From: Bradyrhizobium algeriense
GTDB taxonomy: Bacteria; Pseudomonadota; Alphaproteobacteria; Rhizobiales; Xanthobacteraceae
NCBI RefSeq assembly: GCF_036924595.1
Contig: NZ_JAZHRV010000001.1
Location: forward strand, 1,302,001-1,366,000
Direction of reading: 5' to 3'
DNA length: 64,000 nucleotides
Numbering within the stretch: position 1 is the stretch's first letter; every line of letters starts with the position of its first letter. Below are positions 52,598 through 61,593 of the stretch, in pieces. The notes under the pieces are model-generated. The model saw nothing but the letters and a program-made list of their open reading frames with translations, was not told the origin of the DNA and searched no databases. Position numbers and translations under genes: made by a program.

Positions 52598-53920
52598 ATG
52601 GACACATCAAGTTCGGAATCCGTACGCCGCATAGGCGGTGGAGCGGGATTTGCCGGGGATCGGATTGACCCGGCGGTCGCTCTGGCCGGTTCGGACGCAA
52701 TCGATGCCGTGGTGCTTGAATGCCTGGCCGAACGCACTCTGGTTCCGGGGCTTCGCGCCAGGCGCCAAAATCCGGACGCCGGTTCCGATCCGCGATTGCG
52801 CCGCCGCCTGTTGCCACTGCTGCCGGCGGCCCACAAGACCGGGTGCCGGATCATCTCGAACCTCGGCGCCGCCAATCCCGCCGCGGCGGCCCGCCAGATC
52901 GCGCGGCTCGCCGATGAGGTCGGAGCTCCCGGCATGCGCGTCGCCGGGGTGGTCGGCGACGACGTCGTTAGACACGCGGATGCGATCGCCTGGGAAGAGC
53001 CGATTCAGGGGACGCTTCTCGGCGCTCACGCATATCTCGGGACAGAGGGCTTGATTGCGGCCATCTCCGAAGGAGCGGATGTCGTCGTAACCGGCCGCGT
53101 CGCCGACTCGGCGTTGTTCGCGGCGGAGCTGATGCCCTTCCTGGACGGCACTGACGATGCCTTCGCCAACGCCGTCATGATCGGCCACCTTCTCGAATGC
53201 TCCGGCCAGGTCACAGGCGGAAACTTCGAGGCGCCCGGCGGCGGCTCTCTCGATGGAGCGAGCTATGCGAGGCTCGGCTATCCCATCGCCCGCGTGGAGC
53301 GGGATGGCAGTGCCGTGATCCATATTCTCGACGGAGCGCCGGGCCGCGTGGATCGGCTGACTTGCACCTTGCAGCTCCTCTATGAAATTCACGATCCCTC
53401 AGCCTACATCACGCCCGACGCGATCGTCGATTTCTCGAAAGTCAGGATCGAAGAGCTCGGAAACAACCGTGTGCGCGTATCCGGCGCGCGCAAGGTCGGG
53501 CGCCCCGAGAAGCTTAAGGTGTCGGGCTTCGTCGAGCGTCCCGGGACGCACGCCGATGTCGAGATGTCCTATGCCGGAACCGGTGCGCTGACCCGCGCGC
53601 GGCACGCGGCCGAAGCTCTGCGCATCCGCCTCGAATATTTCGCCGAGGACGCAATCCGCATCGACATCGTCGGCGTCGACTCCGTGCTCAGCGGTGCTTC
53701 GCTCCCGAGCAATGCCTCTCCGCCCGAAGTTCGCATCCACGTTTCGGCCTTCTGCCGGGACGAGGAGGAGGCTCAGTCGATCGAGGACGAGATGTACACG
53801 CTTTCCATCTGCGGACCGGCGGGTGGCGGCAGCATGCGCAGCGAACGGCGCCCGCGCGTCACAGTCATCGACGGGCTGATCGATCGCTCGTTGGTCGAAA
53901 CCACTGTGGTGTGGGGGTGA
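52598..53920 (+). CDS. AtuA-family (DUF1446) protein
   Basis: The ATG at 52598 is chosen because GGGATGGAGC precedes it and the family pattern (RIGGGAGFAGDRIDPAVALA) begins just after. The 440-residue product matches the acyclic terpene utilisation AtuA family: VVLECLAERT, KTGCRIISNLGAANPAAAAR, TGRVADSALFAAEL and the Gly-rich GNFEAPGGG. AtuA is needed for citronellol/geraniol catabolism in Pseudomonas, but its reaction is not established to my knowledge. Here the C-terminal domain is encoded by the next gene, a split arrangement. Confidence 0.85.
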   Translation: MDTSSSESVRRIGGGAGFAGDRIDPAVALAGSDAIDAVVLECLAERTLVPGLRARRQNPDAGSDPRLRRRLLPLLPAAHKTGCRIISNLGAANPAAAARQIARLADEVGAPGMRVAGVVGDDVVRHADAIAWEEPIQGTLLGAHAYLGTEGLIAAISEGADVVVTGRVADSALFAAELMPFLDGTDDAFANAVMIGHLLECSGQVTGGNFEAPGGGSLDGASYARLGYPIARVERDGSAVIHILDGAPGRVDRLTCTLQLLYEIHDPSAYITPDAIVDFSKVRIEELGNNRVRVSGARKVGRPEKLKVSGFVERPGTHADVEMSYAGTGALTRARHAAEALRIRLEYFAEDAIRIDIVGVDSVLSGASLPSNASPPEVRIHVSAFCRDEEEAQSIEDEMYTLSICGPAGGGSMRSERRPRVTVIDGLIDRSLVETTVVWG

Positions 53921-53923
53921 GCT

Positions 53924-54241
53924 ATGCGGGTTGGTGACATTGCCTGCGGACGGTCGGGCGACAAGGCCAGCACTCTCGATCTGACGCTGGTGGCTCAGGA
54001 CGAAGCTTCGTACCGCTTGCTGGAGTCCACGGTCACGGTCGAGCGAGCGCAGGCCGAGATTTCACGGGCGATGCCCGGCACGGTGCGGCGCTACGCCTTA
54101 CCCGACCTTCTAGCCCTGAAGTTCGTGATCGACGACGCACTCCCGGGCGGAGTTTACGCATCGCTCCACGCCGGAATGCATTGGCAGAAGGCCGCTGCAT
54201 ACGTGCTGCTCGAAATGGATGTCGAGGAGCCCAAGCACTAG
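53924..54241 (+). CDS. AtuA-like C-terminal (ferredoxin-fold) domain protein
   Basis: This 105-residue protein begins 3 bp after the AtuA-like stop. RVGDIACGRSGDKASTLDLT is the hallmark start of the domain that forms the C-terminus of longer AtuA proteins. LPDLLALKFVIDDALPGGV and the terminal segment complete it. The two gene products probably form one complex. No membrane or signal segment is seen. Confidence 0.82.
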   Translation: MRVGDIACGRSGDKASTLDLTLVAQDEASYRLLESTVTVERAQAEISRAMPGTVRRYALPDLLALKFVIDDALPGGVYASLHAGMHWQKAAAYVLLEMDVEEPKH

Positions 54242-54286
54242 CCGGCGCACGCTCGGCCGGGTGAAAAAACAAAACGGGAGGTGTGA

Positions 54287-55252
54287 ATGATTACGCGACG
54301 GACTTTCGGCGCGGGCGTCGCTGCAAGCGTGTTGGCTCCTGCGGCGAGCTGGGGCGAGACGTTCCCCAGCCGACCGATCAAGTTTCTCGTTCCGTTCGCC
54401 GCCGGTAGCGCGACCGACGCGGTCGCGCGATTGGTCGGCGACTATGTGGCGTCCAAGCTGAAGCAAGCCGTCGTTGTCGAGAACAAAGCCGGCGCAAGCG
54501 GCATCCTGGCCGCGCAGAACGTCGCCCTATCCGCTCCAGATGGGTACACCATCCTCATCACGACGAACACCACGCACGGCGCGAACCAGAGTCTGCTGAA
54601 GCAGGTTCCGTACGACGCCCTGAACGACTTTACGCCTGTGACGCGGATCGGGATCAGTCCGCTCATCTTGCTCGTTAATCCGTCGCTGCCGGTTAAGTCC
54701 GTCGCGGAGCTCGTCGCCTACGGAAAGGCCAATCCGGGCAAGCTGACCTTCGGCGCCGGTTCGAGCTCTTCGCGGATCTGCGGCGAACTCCTGAAGATGC
54801 GGATGGGGTTCGAGGCCACTCACGTGCCCTATCGAAGCATCCCCCAAGCCGTGACGGATTTGATGGGTGGGCAGATTGCCTTCACCTTTTCCGATCCTCT
54901 GGGGGCGGTCCCGCAGATCGAGGCGGGCAAGGTCCGCGGTCTGGCAGTATCAGGGACCTCGCGCATCAAGCTCGCGCCGGATTTGCCCACGATGGTCGAA
55001 GCCGGGGTGCCAGACTACAACATTATCGCATACTTCGCGGCGTTCGCGCCCGCCAAGATGCCCGCTCCGATCGCGAACGCGCTCGCGAAGGCGTTGTCCG
55101 GTGCCGTTCGTGACAAGGCCATCATTGAGAAATTCGACGCGGTCGGGATCGAGCCGTCCCCCTCGACCCCTGAAGAGCTTCACGCCCAGGTCGCTGCCGA
55201 AATCATCAAATGGGCCGCGATCGTGAAGAGCGCCGGGATCGAGCCGCAATAG
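54287..55252 (+). CDS. Bug/TctC-family periplasmic binding protein (AtuA operon)
   Basis: This 321-residue protein has a Tat-like signal (MITRRTFGAGVAASVLAPAA) and the Bug core FPSRPIKFLVPFAAGSATDA with NKAGASGILAAQNVALSAPD. GGGAGGTGTGA precedes the ATG. It follows the AtuA pair by 45 bp and is probably co-transcribed. It would bind the acid that the AtuA-like proteins handle. No membrane subunits are encoded nearby. Confidence 0.88.
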   Translation: MITRRTFGAGVAASVLAPAASWGETFPSRPIKFLVPFAAGSATDAVARLVGDYVASKLKQAVVVENKAGASGILAAQNVALSAPDGYTILITTNTTHGANQSLLKQVPYDALNDFTPVTRIGISPLILLVNPSLPVKSVAELVAYGKANPGKLTFGAGSSSSRICGELLKMRMGFEATHVPYRSIPQAVTDLMGGQIAFTFSDPLGAVPQIEAGKVRGLAVSGTSRIKLAPDLPTMVEAGVPDYNIIAYFAAFAPAKMPAPIANALAKALSGAVRDKAIIEKFDAVGIEPSPSTPEELHAQVAAEIIKWAAIVKSAGIEPQ

Positions 55253-55429
55253 GGAGGTGGCCGGCTCCATGGCGGTTTCCGCCTAACCGAGCTCGGCCAT
55301 CCTCTGCATCCGATCGTGAGGATGCAGGTTGTCCTTGTTCATGAGGAGCGAGGCGTCGGTGTTCAAGTTGTTGCACGAACTGTCGATGACGGCGTTCAAA
55401 AGCCAGCAAGCGATCTGGGAGATACGCTT

Positions 55430-56380
55430 ATGACTTTCATCTCGAGGCTTGCATCCGGCCTGCTGGTTTCAGCGCTCGCGATCACCCTCCATGGCGGTTC
55501 GGCCGGCGCGGTGGACCTGCGCATCGTGGTGCCGCAATTGCCGTCGGCGCTGGATCCGACTATCACCACGCTCGGCAGGAACTGGCTCGTCGCCAGCAAT
55601 GTCTGCGAGGGACTAACCGGGCTCGACGACAGCTGGCAGGTGCAGCCGATGCTGACCGACAGCTGGAACTACGACGAGAAGACGCTGACGCTGGCGTTCA
55701 AGCTGCGATCCGGCATTACGTTTCATTGTGGCGGAGCGATGACGTCCGACGACGTGGTCGCCTCGCTGAAGCGCTATCGGGACAGCGCCGGCACCGGCGC
55801 GGTGCTCAAGAGCCTCACCTCGGACATCCTCGCGGACGGTCCGGATACGGTGGTGCTGAGACTCACCAGTCCGACCGGCATCATTCCCGGTCTTCTCACG
55901 CTGACGTCCGCAATGATCACGTCGAAGACGTCGCTGGCGGGGAAGAGCGCGACCCAGGCAGTGGACACGCTCGATTGCACCGGCCCTTACAAGGTGTCGG
56001 AATTCCAGGCCGACCGGCAGGCGGTGCTGGTGCGCTTCCCGGGCTATCACTCCCGCACCGAATCGACATCGGGATCCGCCGGCGCCAAGAAAGCGCCGGC
56101 GGACCGCATGATCTTCCTGCCCAAGCGGAGCCGTCGGTGCGACGTGACAATGTGCTGACCGGCGCAGCCGACATCGCCACCACGCTGCCGTTCGACTTCT
56201 ATGCCGATCTGAAGAGCAACCCGGCGGTGCAGCTGGTGGTGATTGACGACTCCCTGGCGCTGACCATCGTCTTCAACACCAAAAAGGGACCGATGGCCAA
56301 TGTCGCCATGCGCCGCGCCATCTACAGCGCGCTCGACATGGACCCGATCATCGCCTCCTTCGTGGTGTCGCTGGTGCACT
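55430..56380 (+). pseudogene. Oligopeptide-type ABC binding protein (SBP_bac_5), frameshifted and truncated
   Basis: The ATG follows GGGAGATACGCTT. The N-terminus has a signal peptide to about SAGAVD, then the family pattern VVPQLPSALDPTITTLGRNW and ITFHCGGAMTSDDVVASLKR. One C is missing near nt 56126 (expected CCCAAGCCGGAG), which sends the frame to a stop at 56158. The right sequence continues in another frame (RRDNVLTGAADIATTLPFDF, then RAIYSALDMDPIIASFV) to about 56380 and then stops abruptly. Only half the normal 500 residues remain. Confidence 0.8.
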
Positions 56381-56384
56381 TCAT

Positions 56385-56975
56385 CGCGCCTATCGGCTGC
56401 GGGTGAAGATCAAAGCCGGACAAATGCTGGGCGCCATGATCGCGGCGATGAGCGTGCAGTGGACGGTGTCGCGCGCCGTGGCCCAGGGCCTGATCACCGA
56501 GCATCTCGCCTTTGCCCGCACTTCCAAGGGCGGCCTGTCGCGGATGTCGATCGAATTCCAGGCGTTCTGGGAAGCGGTGATCGGCATCCTGCTGCTGATC
56601 GGCGCCACCGTGCTCGTGGTCATGAACGGCTACAAGCAGGTGCGTGAGATCTACATCTTCGCCGGGGTGCTGGTGCTGCAAAGCCTGCCGTTCCTCGCGG
56701 CGGTCGCGATCGCCCTATTGGAAAATTCCCGCACCAATTCGTTCGCCTTCTGGCGCAACAGCGCGGTGCGGACCGCGGAACTGATCGGCCTGCGCCCGGT
56801 CAGCCTGCCGTCGGCAACCCCTCCCAGCCGGTTGCATCCGAGATCCGCCGCGAAGCCAATTGACGGATCGCGGATCGATCACCGCCATCCGCTTGAAGAA
56901 GCCGGACTAACCGCAAGCCAAACCTCAGGAATTTTGGTCGCACATCCCGTGATTTTCCCGCAACGGCGCTATTGA
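56385..56975 (+). pseudogene. Membrane glycosyltransferase C-terminal fragment
   Basis: From about 56385 one frame reads RAYRLRVKIKAGQMLGAMIA, then SVQWTVSRAVAQGLITEH and the membrane helices IGILLLIGATVLVVMNGYKQ and REIYIFAGVLVLQSLPFLAA. This is the C-terminal membrane part of a family 2 glycosyltransferase, such as those that make beta-glucans in rhizobia. There is no start codon with a ribosome-binding site, and the catalytic domain is missing. The fragment abuts the truncated binding protein directly. Confidence 0.6.
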
Positions 56976-57299
56976 CCCGCCGGGGTCGGCCCCTACACAG
57001 CGCGTCGAGTGAGCGCGTAGCTCAGGCGGTAGGCACGTGACTTTTAATCAGCGGCTCTATCGGAATCGGTTCAGCTACAGGCTTGGGAATTTCCCGTTCA
57101 ATCATTCGCAAGCATCGGTATCGCGAGCCTCCGCAATGACCCAGATTCGCGCAGGCGACCCGGCCTGCTCACGCAGCGCGCGTCACATCACGTATCCGGT
57201 AACGGATTGCGGTATTCTGAACGCGGGAAATTCATCAATGCCTTCAATGGGTGAACGTAGGGCGAAAATTCAGAAGGCTCATTGATTTTACTCGTGAAT
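56976..57299. other. 324-bp region between broken tRNAs
   Basis: It contains the tRNA-Lys 5' fragment (57010-57049) and about 250 bp of unassigned sequence up to the tRNA-Gln fragment. No gene or clear repeat was seen in the rest. Confidence 0.5.
57010..57049 (+). pseudogene. tRNA-Lys (TTT) 5' fragment
   Basis: GAGCGCGTAGCTCAG, then GCGGTAGGCACGTGAC, then TTTTAATCA match the acceptor, D-arm and anticodon arm of a rhizobial tRNA-Lys with anticodon TTT at 57042-57044. The D-arm has changes (GGTAGGCAC for GGTAGAGCAC) and the sequence leaves the tRNA right after the anticodon stem. The T-arm and 3' end are missing. Confidence 0.7.
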
Positions 57300-58022
57300 T
57301 CAGCGGATTTTGATTCCGCCATTCGGAGGTTCGATCCCTCCCGCCCCAGCCAGTTGATATTGCTCAGCAATCGCACTTTGTTCTGGGGGTTCATTCTGAA
57401 CGGCTGGCTGCTGCTCATTCTGAACGTCTGTCGCCATTTCGTTCGCCAGCCTGTGCGCGTGCCTCTTGCGGGTTGCTGCCAGGACGCGCTTCTCAGTGCG
57501 CTTCGCGTAGCCGATGTAGCTCTGCCGCGTCCGGTGCGCCGACAGCGCACGGCCCTGTCCGTCGGTCAGCTCTGCCTCCTCCAGTTCGGTCATGCCACCG
57601 TGCCGGGGGTGCTTTCGGATCAGCTCCAGTGTGCTCCGGAAGTCGGCCGATAAGTCATTAGGTTCGAGCGTCTGCTGCAATTCCTCTGACCAATTCCGCA
57701 ATCCTTCTTCGGCAGAGTCGCTATCGTTGAGTTCGACGGCAATTATGTACCGAGGAACGATGGTCTGGATAGCTAGGAGCAGCCGGATCCACCGCTCCCG
57801 ATGTTCGGCCACTTCTTCGGCGACTATCCAGCATAGAGGCGATGCCAAGATCCGGCGCGCCTGGTCCAGCTCGGCTGCGTTTGGTGGGAAAAAAGCGCGT
57901 CCTTCACGGTCAAGTCTTGCTCGCCTCGATGCCGTCTGCATATGCGCAAGTCTCGAGCCTGTGGTGCGCCAACCAAGCCGGGCCGTGGACAAGCCGGAGG
58001 CCCACCCCCACCGAAGGATCAC
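57300..58022 (-). CDS. Hypothetical protein with integrase-like C-terminal segment
   Basis: This 240-codon frame's last 17 codons run through the tRNA-Gln fragment, so its stop is set by foreign sequence. Residues 143-195 (MTELEEAELTDGQGRALSAH then RTRQSYIGYAKRTEKRVLAA and TRKRHAHRLANE) resemble the end of rhizobial tyrosine recombinases, where an H and a Y lie in this region. The first 130 residues do not look like an integrase. It may be a degraded integrase of the element that split the tRNA, or an unrelated gene. Start position is uncertain. Confidence 0.4.
   Translation of the reverse strand: MILRWGWASGLSTARLGWRTTGSRLAHMQTASRRARLDREGRAFFPPNAAELDQARRILASPLCWIVAEEVAEHRERWIRLLLAIQTIVPRYIIAVELNDSDSAEEGLRNWSEELQQTLEPNDLSADFRSTLELIRKHPRHGGMTELEEAELTDGQGRALSAHRTRQSYIGYAKRTEKRVLAATRKRHAHRLANEMATDVQNEQQPAVQNEPPEQSAIAEQYQLAGAGGIEPPNGGIKIR
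57302..57352 (+). pseudogene. tRNA-Gln (TTG) 3' fragment
   Basis: GCGGA-TTTTGAT-TCCGC forms the anticodon arm (anticodon TTG). CATTC is the variable loop, GGAGG-TTCGATC-CCTCC the T-arm, and CGCCCCA, G, CCA the 3' end. The acceptor 5' strand (expected TGGGGCG) and D-arm are absent. It is a standard attachment-site remnant. Confidence 0.75.
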
Positions 58023-58494
58023 TGGGATCCAGGTTTGATGGATTCGATGAGGATGGCATCGGAGGGCGCGGTGTTGCTCTTCGAGGTGTTCGTTGAGGAA
58101 GGACCTGAAATGCCTACAAGAAATGAGGCGTCAAGCAGTCGATACTCGTTGGGCAATGTGATGCCTTGGTCGTCTTGCTTAATTTCATCGAGAAGGCCTT
58201 TCGAGATGTCGTCGGATTGTCTGGTATTTGATGGCGTCGCGTAGCTTTGGTGTCCGCAACGCTGGCCATTGGGCGTCTTCGCAGATCGTGGCAAGCGGGT
58301 GCCGTTGGAGAATCGGGCCTGGAAAAAGCACAGACCAGCTTGCGAAATAATTCTCAGGCAAAACAGCAGGGCGTCCGGTTGGTATGTCCGCAACAAGGCC
58401 GCTCCTGCGGTTTCTCGGTCTCAGAAAAGCGCCACGGTGCCCGCAGGGGAGAGGAGAGCGGGATTCCGTGAAGCAAGCGCGGGAGACCTGTTAT
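58023..58494. other. 472-bp stretch without a recognised gene
   Basis: Open frames here on both strands (for example 58019-58396 minus) have no motif that I recognise, and codon texture is poor. No repeat or terminator was found. It may be part of the same debris as the region to its left. Confidence 0.4.
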
Positions 58495-58821
58495 TTAGCC
58501 CTTATTCAGATACGATATTGTGCCGGCCAAATCGGTATCGTCGATTAGTTGGAAGCGGCTTTCGCTACCGGCTCGGCGAGCCGCGACGTAAGGGGCGTAC
58601 GCGGGGTCAGCAACGAAGGCCTCCGCGTGCTTTGCCGATGGAAACGCCATAATTGCGATAAGGGAAGTTTCCAGAGGCGTACCCTCAAGTGTCTTCACAT
58701 TGCCGCTGCGCGACAGATACTTGCCGCCGTGTTTATGCACGAGGTCGTGTACTGAAGTCGCGTATTCCGGCACCCATTTATCGTCCGTCACTTTGATATC
58801 TGCTATCAGAAATGCCTTCAT
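58495..58821 (-). CDS. DUF1330 protein
   Basis: This 108-residue protein of the dimeric alpha/beta-barrel DUF1330 family has AFLIADIKVTDDKWVPEYAT at the start, GGKYLSRSGNVKTLEGTPLE in the middle and AFPSAKHAEAFVADPAYAPY later. The family is cytoplasmic and its function is not settled. Length is normal. Flanking genes do not suggest a pathway. Confidence 0.87.
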   Translation of the reverse strand: MKAFLIADIKVTDDKWVPEYATSVHDLVHKHGGKYLSRSGNVKTLEGTPLETSLIAIMAFPSAKHAEAFVADPAYAPYVAARRAGSESRFQLIDDTDLAGTISYLNKG

Positions 58822-59181
58822 GAGATGTCTATCCTGTTTGTATGTTAGCCGCCGCGGATGCGCGAAGGTCTGGCCTCGACTTGCCTGACGAACGCAGCGA
58901 TTACCAGTTCAGGAACTGAATCAGGCCAATACAGAATCTGTATTGATGGTCGGGACTGGAGCAGGCACTGCATCAATCACGAGTCCGGCGCCGACGGTTG
59001 TGGCGAACATGGCCGCTTCCTATGGCGCCGCCACTCGCTATGTTGAAAAACACGACTTTTATCCTCCGATCGTACGACGCGGTGCGATCGGTAGGCGACC
59101 ATGATTGCGGGCAGCTTACGGGGATGAGCGATTCAGCCATTCCACAGGCAGCGGACCCTGTGAACCAACCCGGAGACCGGA
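58822..59181. other. 360-bp stretch without a recognised gene
   Basis: No open frame with family character, no repeat and no clear promoter were found. The last 25 bases include CCGGAGACCGGA, the probable ribosome-binding region of the next gene. Confidence 0.4.
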
Positions 59182-60057
59182 ATGCGTAAGTTTCTCATCA
59201 TTGCCCTTGGCCTTACGAGCCTTGGGGCCTTCACCCATGTGCCGTCAGCCCTCGCTGAAACAAAGAGCTGTTCCGGTGATGCTAGCCGATGTTCTTCAAA
59301 ATGCAAAGGCGGCATATGCGAAGCAAAATGTGAGGCCACTTTCAAGGCGTGCGTAGACAAAGCATATTCAGACAACCTCAAGAATCGGAATAAATATGGA
59401 CGTGATGATAGTCCGTTCAAGCCAGGTCGCGGTACCAAGACTGGAGACAAGAGCAAGGGCGGCGTTGTCGCGGACGACCCGAACATGGGCTGGAACGGCC
59501 AGTACACCAAGGTCGTCGTTACAGATGGGGCGGGCACCCATACCTACACGGTCAAGCAAGGCGTTCCGATCGAAAATGGACAGATGATCTTGGCGCCGAA
59601 CGGGGCCAGCTATCACGTCTGGGATCCTGAATTGGCCAAGCAACTGAAGGCCGCAGGCGTCAATGCCGCATACGCCAATCCCGCAGCCGCGAAAAACGAG
59701 TACGCCCTGGCGCGCGACAAGGTCGTCCGCGACAGAGCGATCGCAGCGGGCCAGTCAGCCCCGCAACCGACCGGCACTCGCAACCGCGACGCATTGGGCA
59801 ACGCCGCGCCGGTCGTCAACGATCATCGCCAAGGCAAGGCTGCTGCCCCTGCGCCCGGCAGTCCGCCGCCCGCTGCGCCCAGTGGAACGGTCAGCACGAC
59901 CCCTCCACCCAGCAATGGGACACAGCCGGCCGTCCGGGATCATCGAAAGGCGTCTGGCAGCGGCGGAGGCGTGACCGTGACCCAGACACAAAAAGCGGCG
60001 GGCGGGTCGGGTGCAGGGTCGTCCAGGAACGGCAGCACCGACCGCAAGCAGCAATAA
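59182..60057 (+). CDS. Secreted Cys-rich, Pro/Gly-rich hypothetical protein
   Basis: This 291-residue protein has a signal peptide (MRKFLIIALGLTSLG... SALAETK, cleavage about residue 25). A short cluster of six cysteines follows at about residues 30-57 (CSGDASRCSSKCKGG, ICEAKCEATFKAC), probably disulphide-bonded. A central region is polar (to about residue 190). The last 100 residues are low-complexity Pro, Gly, Ser and Ala. It looks like a periplasmic or cell-surface protein. I do not recognise the family. Confidence 0.65.
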   Translation: MRKFLIIALGLTSLGAFTHVPSALAETKSCSGDASRCSSKCKGGICEAKCEATFKACVDKAYSDNLKNRNKYGRDDSPFKPGRGTKTGDKSKGGVVADDPNMGWNGQYTKVVVTDGAGTHTYTVKQGVPIENGQMILAPNGASYHVWDPELAKQLKAAGVNAAYANPAAAKNEYALARDKVVRDRAIAAGQSAPQPTGTRNRDALGNAAPVVNDHRQGKAAAPAPGSPPPAAPSGTVSTTPPPSNGTQPAVRDHRKASGSGGGVTVTQTQKAAGGSGAGSSRNGSTDRKQQ

Positions 60058-60336
60058 ATCGAAACAGTGTGAGCTGAAACAGGATCGCAGCGCGAATTTT
60101 TGCGTCTCGTGCATTCGAGCGAGGCTGCCGTGTGGCGCGCATAGTGGACAGCAGCCTCTTCGTCAGCCTCAGCTTGGAGCCACCGCAGCGCTGCAGCCTG
60201 TTGACGCGGGAAGAGTACGTTGCGGTTTGGGATGGCCAGTTGATTCTGATGACCCGTCGCGCCGGATTGTCAGACATCACGCGCCGGTTCCTGAGCGCTG
60301 CCATTGCATTCGGGAATATTAGAAGAGGAGATTTCA

Positions 60337-60789
60337 GTGAACGATGCAGCGGGCATTTCGCCATCCGAGCTGGCGCGGGCATGCGCGGACTTCTTGTGGA
60401 GACAGGACGCCACGCTCCGAAGCCTTGGCCTGGAGCGGCTATCGATCGAGGCGGGGCAAGCCACCGTCGCGATGACTGTGCTGCCTGCGATGGTCAACGG
60501 CCTCGGGATCACCCATGGAGGCGCTATTTTCACGTTGGCCGATGTGACATTTTCGCTTGCCTCGAATACCTACAACGAACGGACCGTCTCCGCACACTGC
60601 CGCATTTCGTTTTTGCGACCGACCAGGCTCGGCGACCGTTTGGTGGCGACGGCGACCGAAATCGTACGTTCCGGACGATCCGGACTCTACGGTGTCAGAG
60701 TTACTTTGGAACATGCCATCATAGCGGAGTTCCGCGCTCATTCGCGGGCGATAGGTGGGGTCCTTCTGCCCGTCACTACAGGGCGGTAG
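60337..60789 (+). CDS. paaI: Hydroxyphenylacetyl-CoA thioesterase PaaI-like
   Basis: A GTG at 60337 is chosen because AGAAGAGGAG lies seven bases before it. The 150-residue hotdog-fold protein has VLPAMVNGLGITHGGAIFTL with the Asn and Gly of the active site, then ADVTFSLASNTYNERTVSAH. PaaI hydrolyses dead-end aryl-CoA esters in phenylacetate breakdown. No other paa genes are in the window. The 279-bp gap before it holds only an unconvincing frame from 60132. Confidence 0.82.
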   Translation: MNDAAGISPSELARACADFLWRQDATLRSLGLERLSIEAGQATVAMTVLPAMVNGLGITHGGAIFTLADVTFSLASNTYNERTVSAHCRISFLRPTRLGDRLVATATEIVRSGRSGLYGVRVTLEHAIIAEFRAHSRAIGGVLLPVTTGR

Positions 60790-60944
60790 AATACCGGCCC
60801 TTCAGTCTAACCTCCCGCGCTGGCGTCGGCGGTAACGCCGCCTTTGTGAAACACCACGTGAGGCCCGGCCTCGCGCAGAGCTTTTTTGTGGCCGAGTGGC
60901 TCAAAGCCGAAAAACTTATGTCATCCAGACCCGCGCATCGAAGG

Positions 60945-61337
60945 TCAGTATTCAGCGTAGATTTCGATGATGTTGTCCTCGGGGTCGCGAAAGAACATCG
61001 TGCGGTGGCGCCAGTCAGGCAGATCGGTTGGCCCCCATAGAATTGGCACACCCTTGGCGACCAATTCCGCATGGCAGGTTTCCATCGCCGGGGGCGGCAC
61101 GCGAAAGGCAAGCTGGGTCGCCGCTGATTCAGGCATTGACTTCCCAACGTCGCAGACGACCCACGATAAGCGGGGCCGCAGCGTCAGTAGCGCGGCACCC
61201 ACGCGAAAACTGACCCAATTCCCACGGTCAGTCTCAATTGGAAACTTCATGATGTCGCGGTAAAACGCGCGCGTTTCATCCATCTTGTTGCACAAGAGGA
61301 TAGTATGGTCGAGGTTACGGATTTCACCCAGGCTCAA
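60945..61337 (-). CDS. VOC-family (glyoxalase/dioxygenase-fold) protein
   Basis: A TTG at 61335-61337 is preferred since GAGGAG lies seven bases upstream; the frame is open to 61475. The 130-residue product has the two betaalphabetabetabeta motifs: LDHTILLCNKMDETRAFYRD and FRDPEDNIIEIYAEY at the end, with His near the start and Glu near the end as metal ligands. The reaction is unknown. It is divergent from an AraC regulator. Confidence 0.8.
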   Translation of the reverse strand: MSLGEIRNLDHTILLCNKMDETRAFYRDIMKFPIETDRGNWVSFRVGAALLTLRPRLSWVVCDVGKSMPESAATQLAFRVPPPAMETCHAELVAKGVPILWGPTDLPDWRHRTMFFRDPEDNIIEIYAEY

Positions 61338-61593
61338 TGCGATACTCCTCGGTTTGCCCAGCTTTTCTGACGTGAGATGATTCGATGCGGACTCGCGCCG
61401 CGTCTTTCGGCGAAACAGGGGTTCGGTTACCGCGACGTCGAGATGACGGTCGGGTACCCAAAGCCACCGCCCCATAACACAAGCGCATCGCGTCCGCGTC
61501 CACCGATCGCAGGATGCGGCCTGGGTCGTCGCGATCTATCCATAGGGAACCATGCCGACCAGAAGCGTCGCCGTCCCGAACGGAAAAACCTGC

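Noticed and set aside
57300..58022. Confident call of an integrase at the tRNA-Gln fragment
   Set aside because: Only about 50 residues resemble an integrase end and the N-terminal part does not, so it is left as hypothetical.
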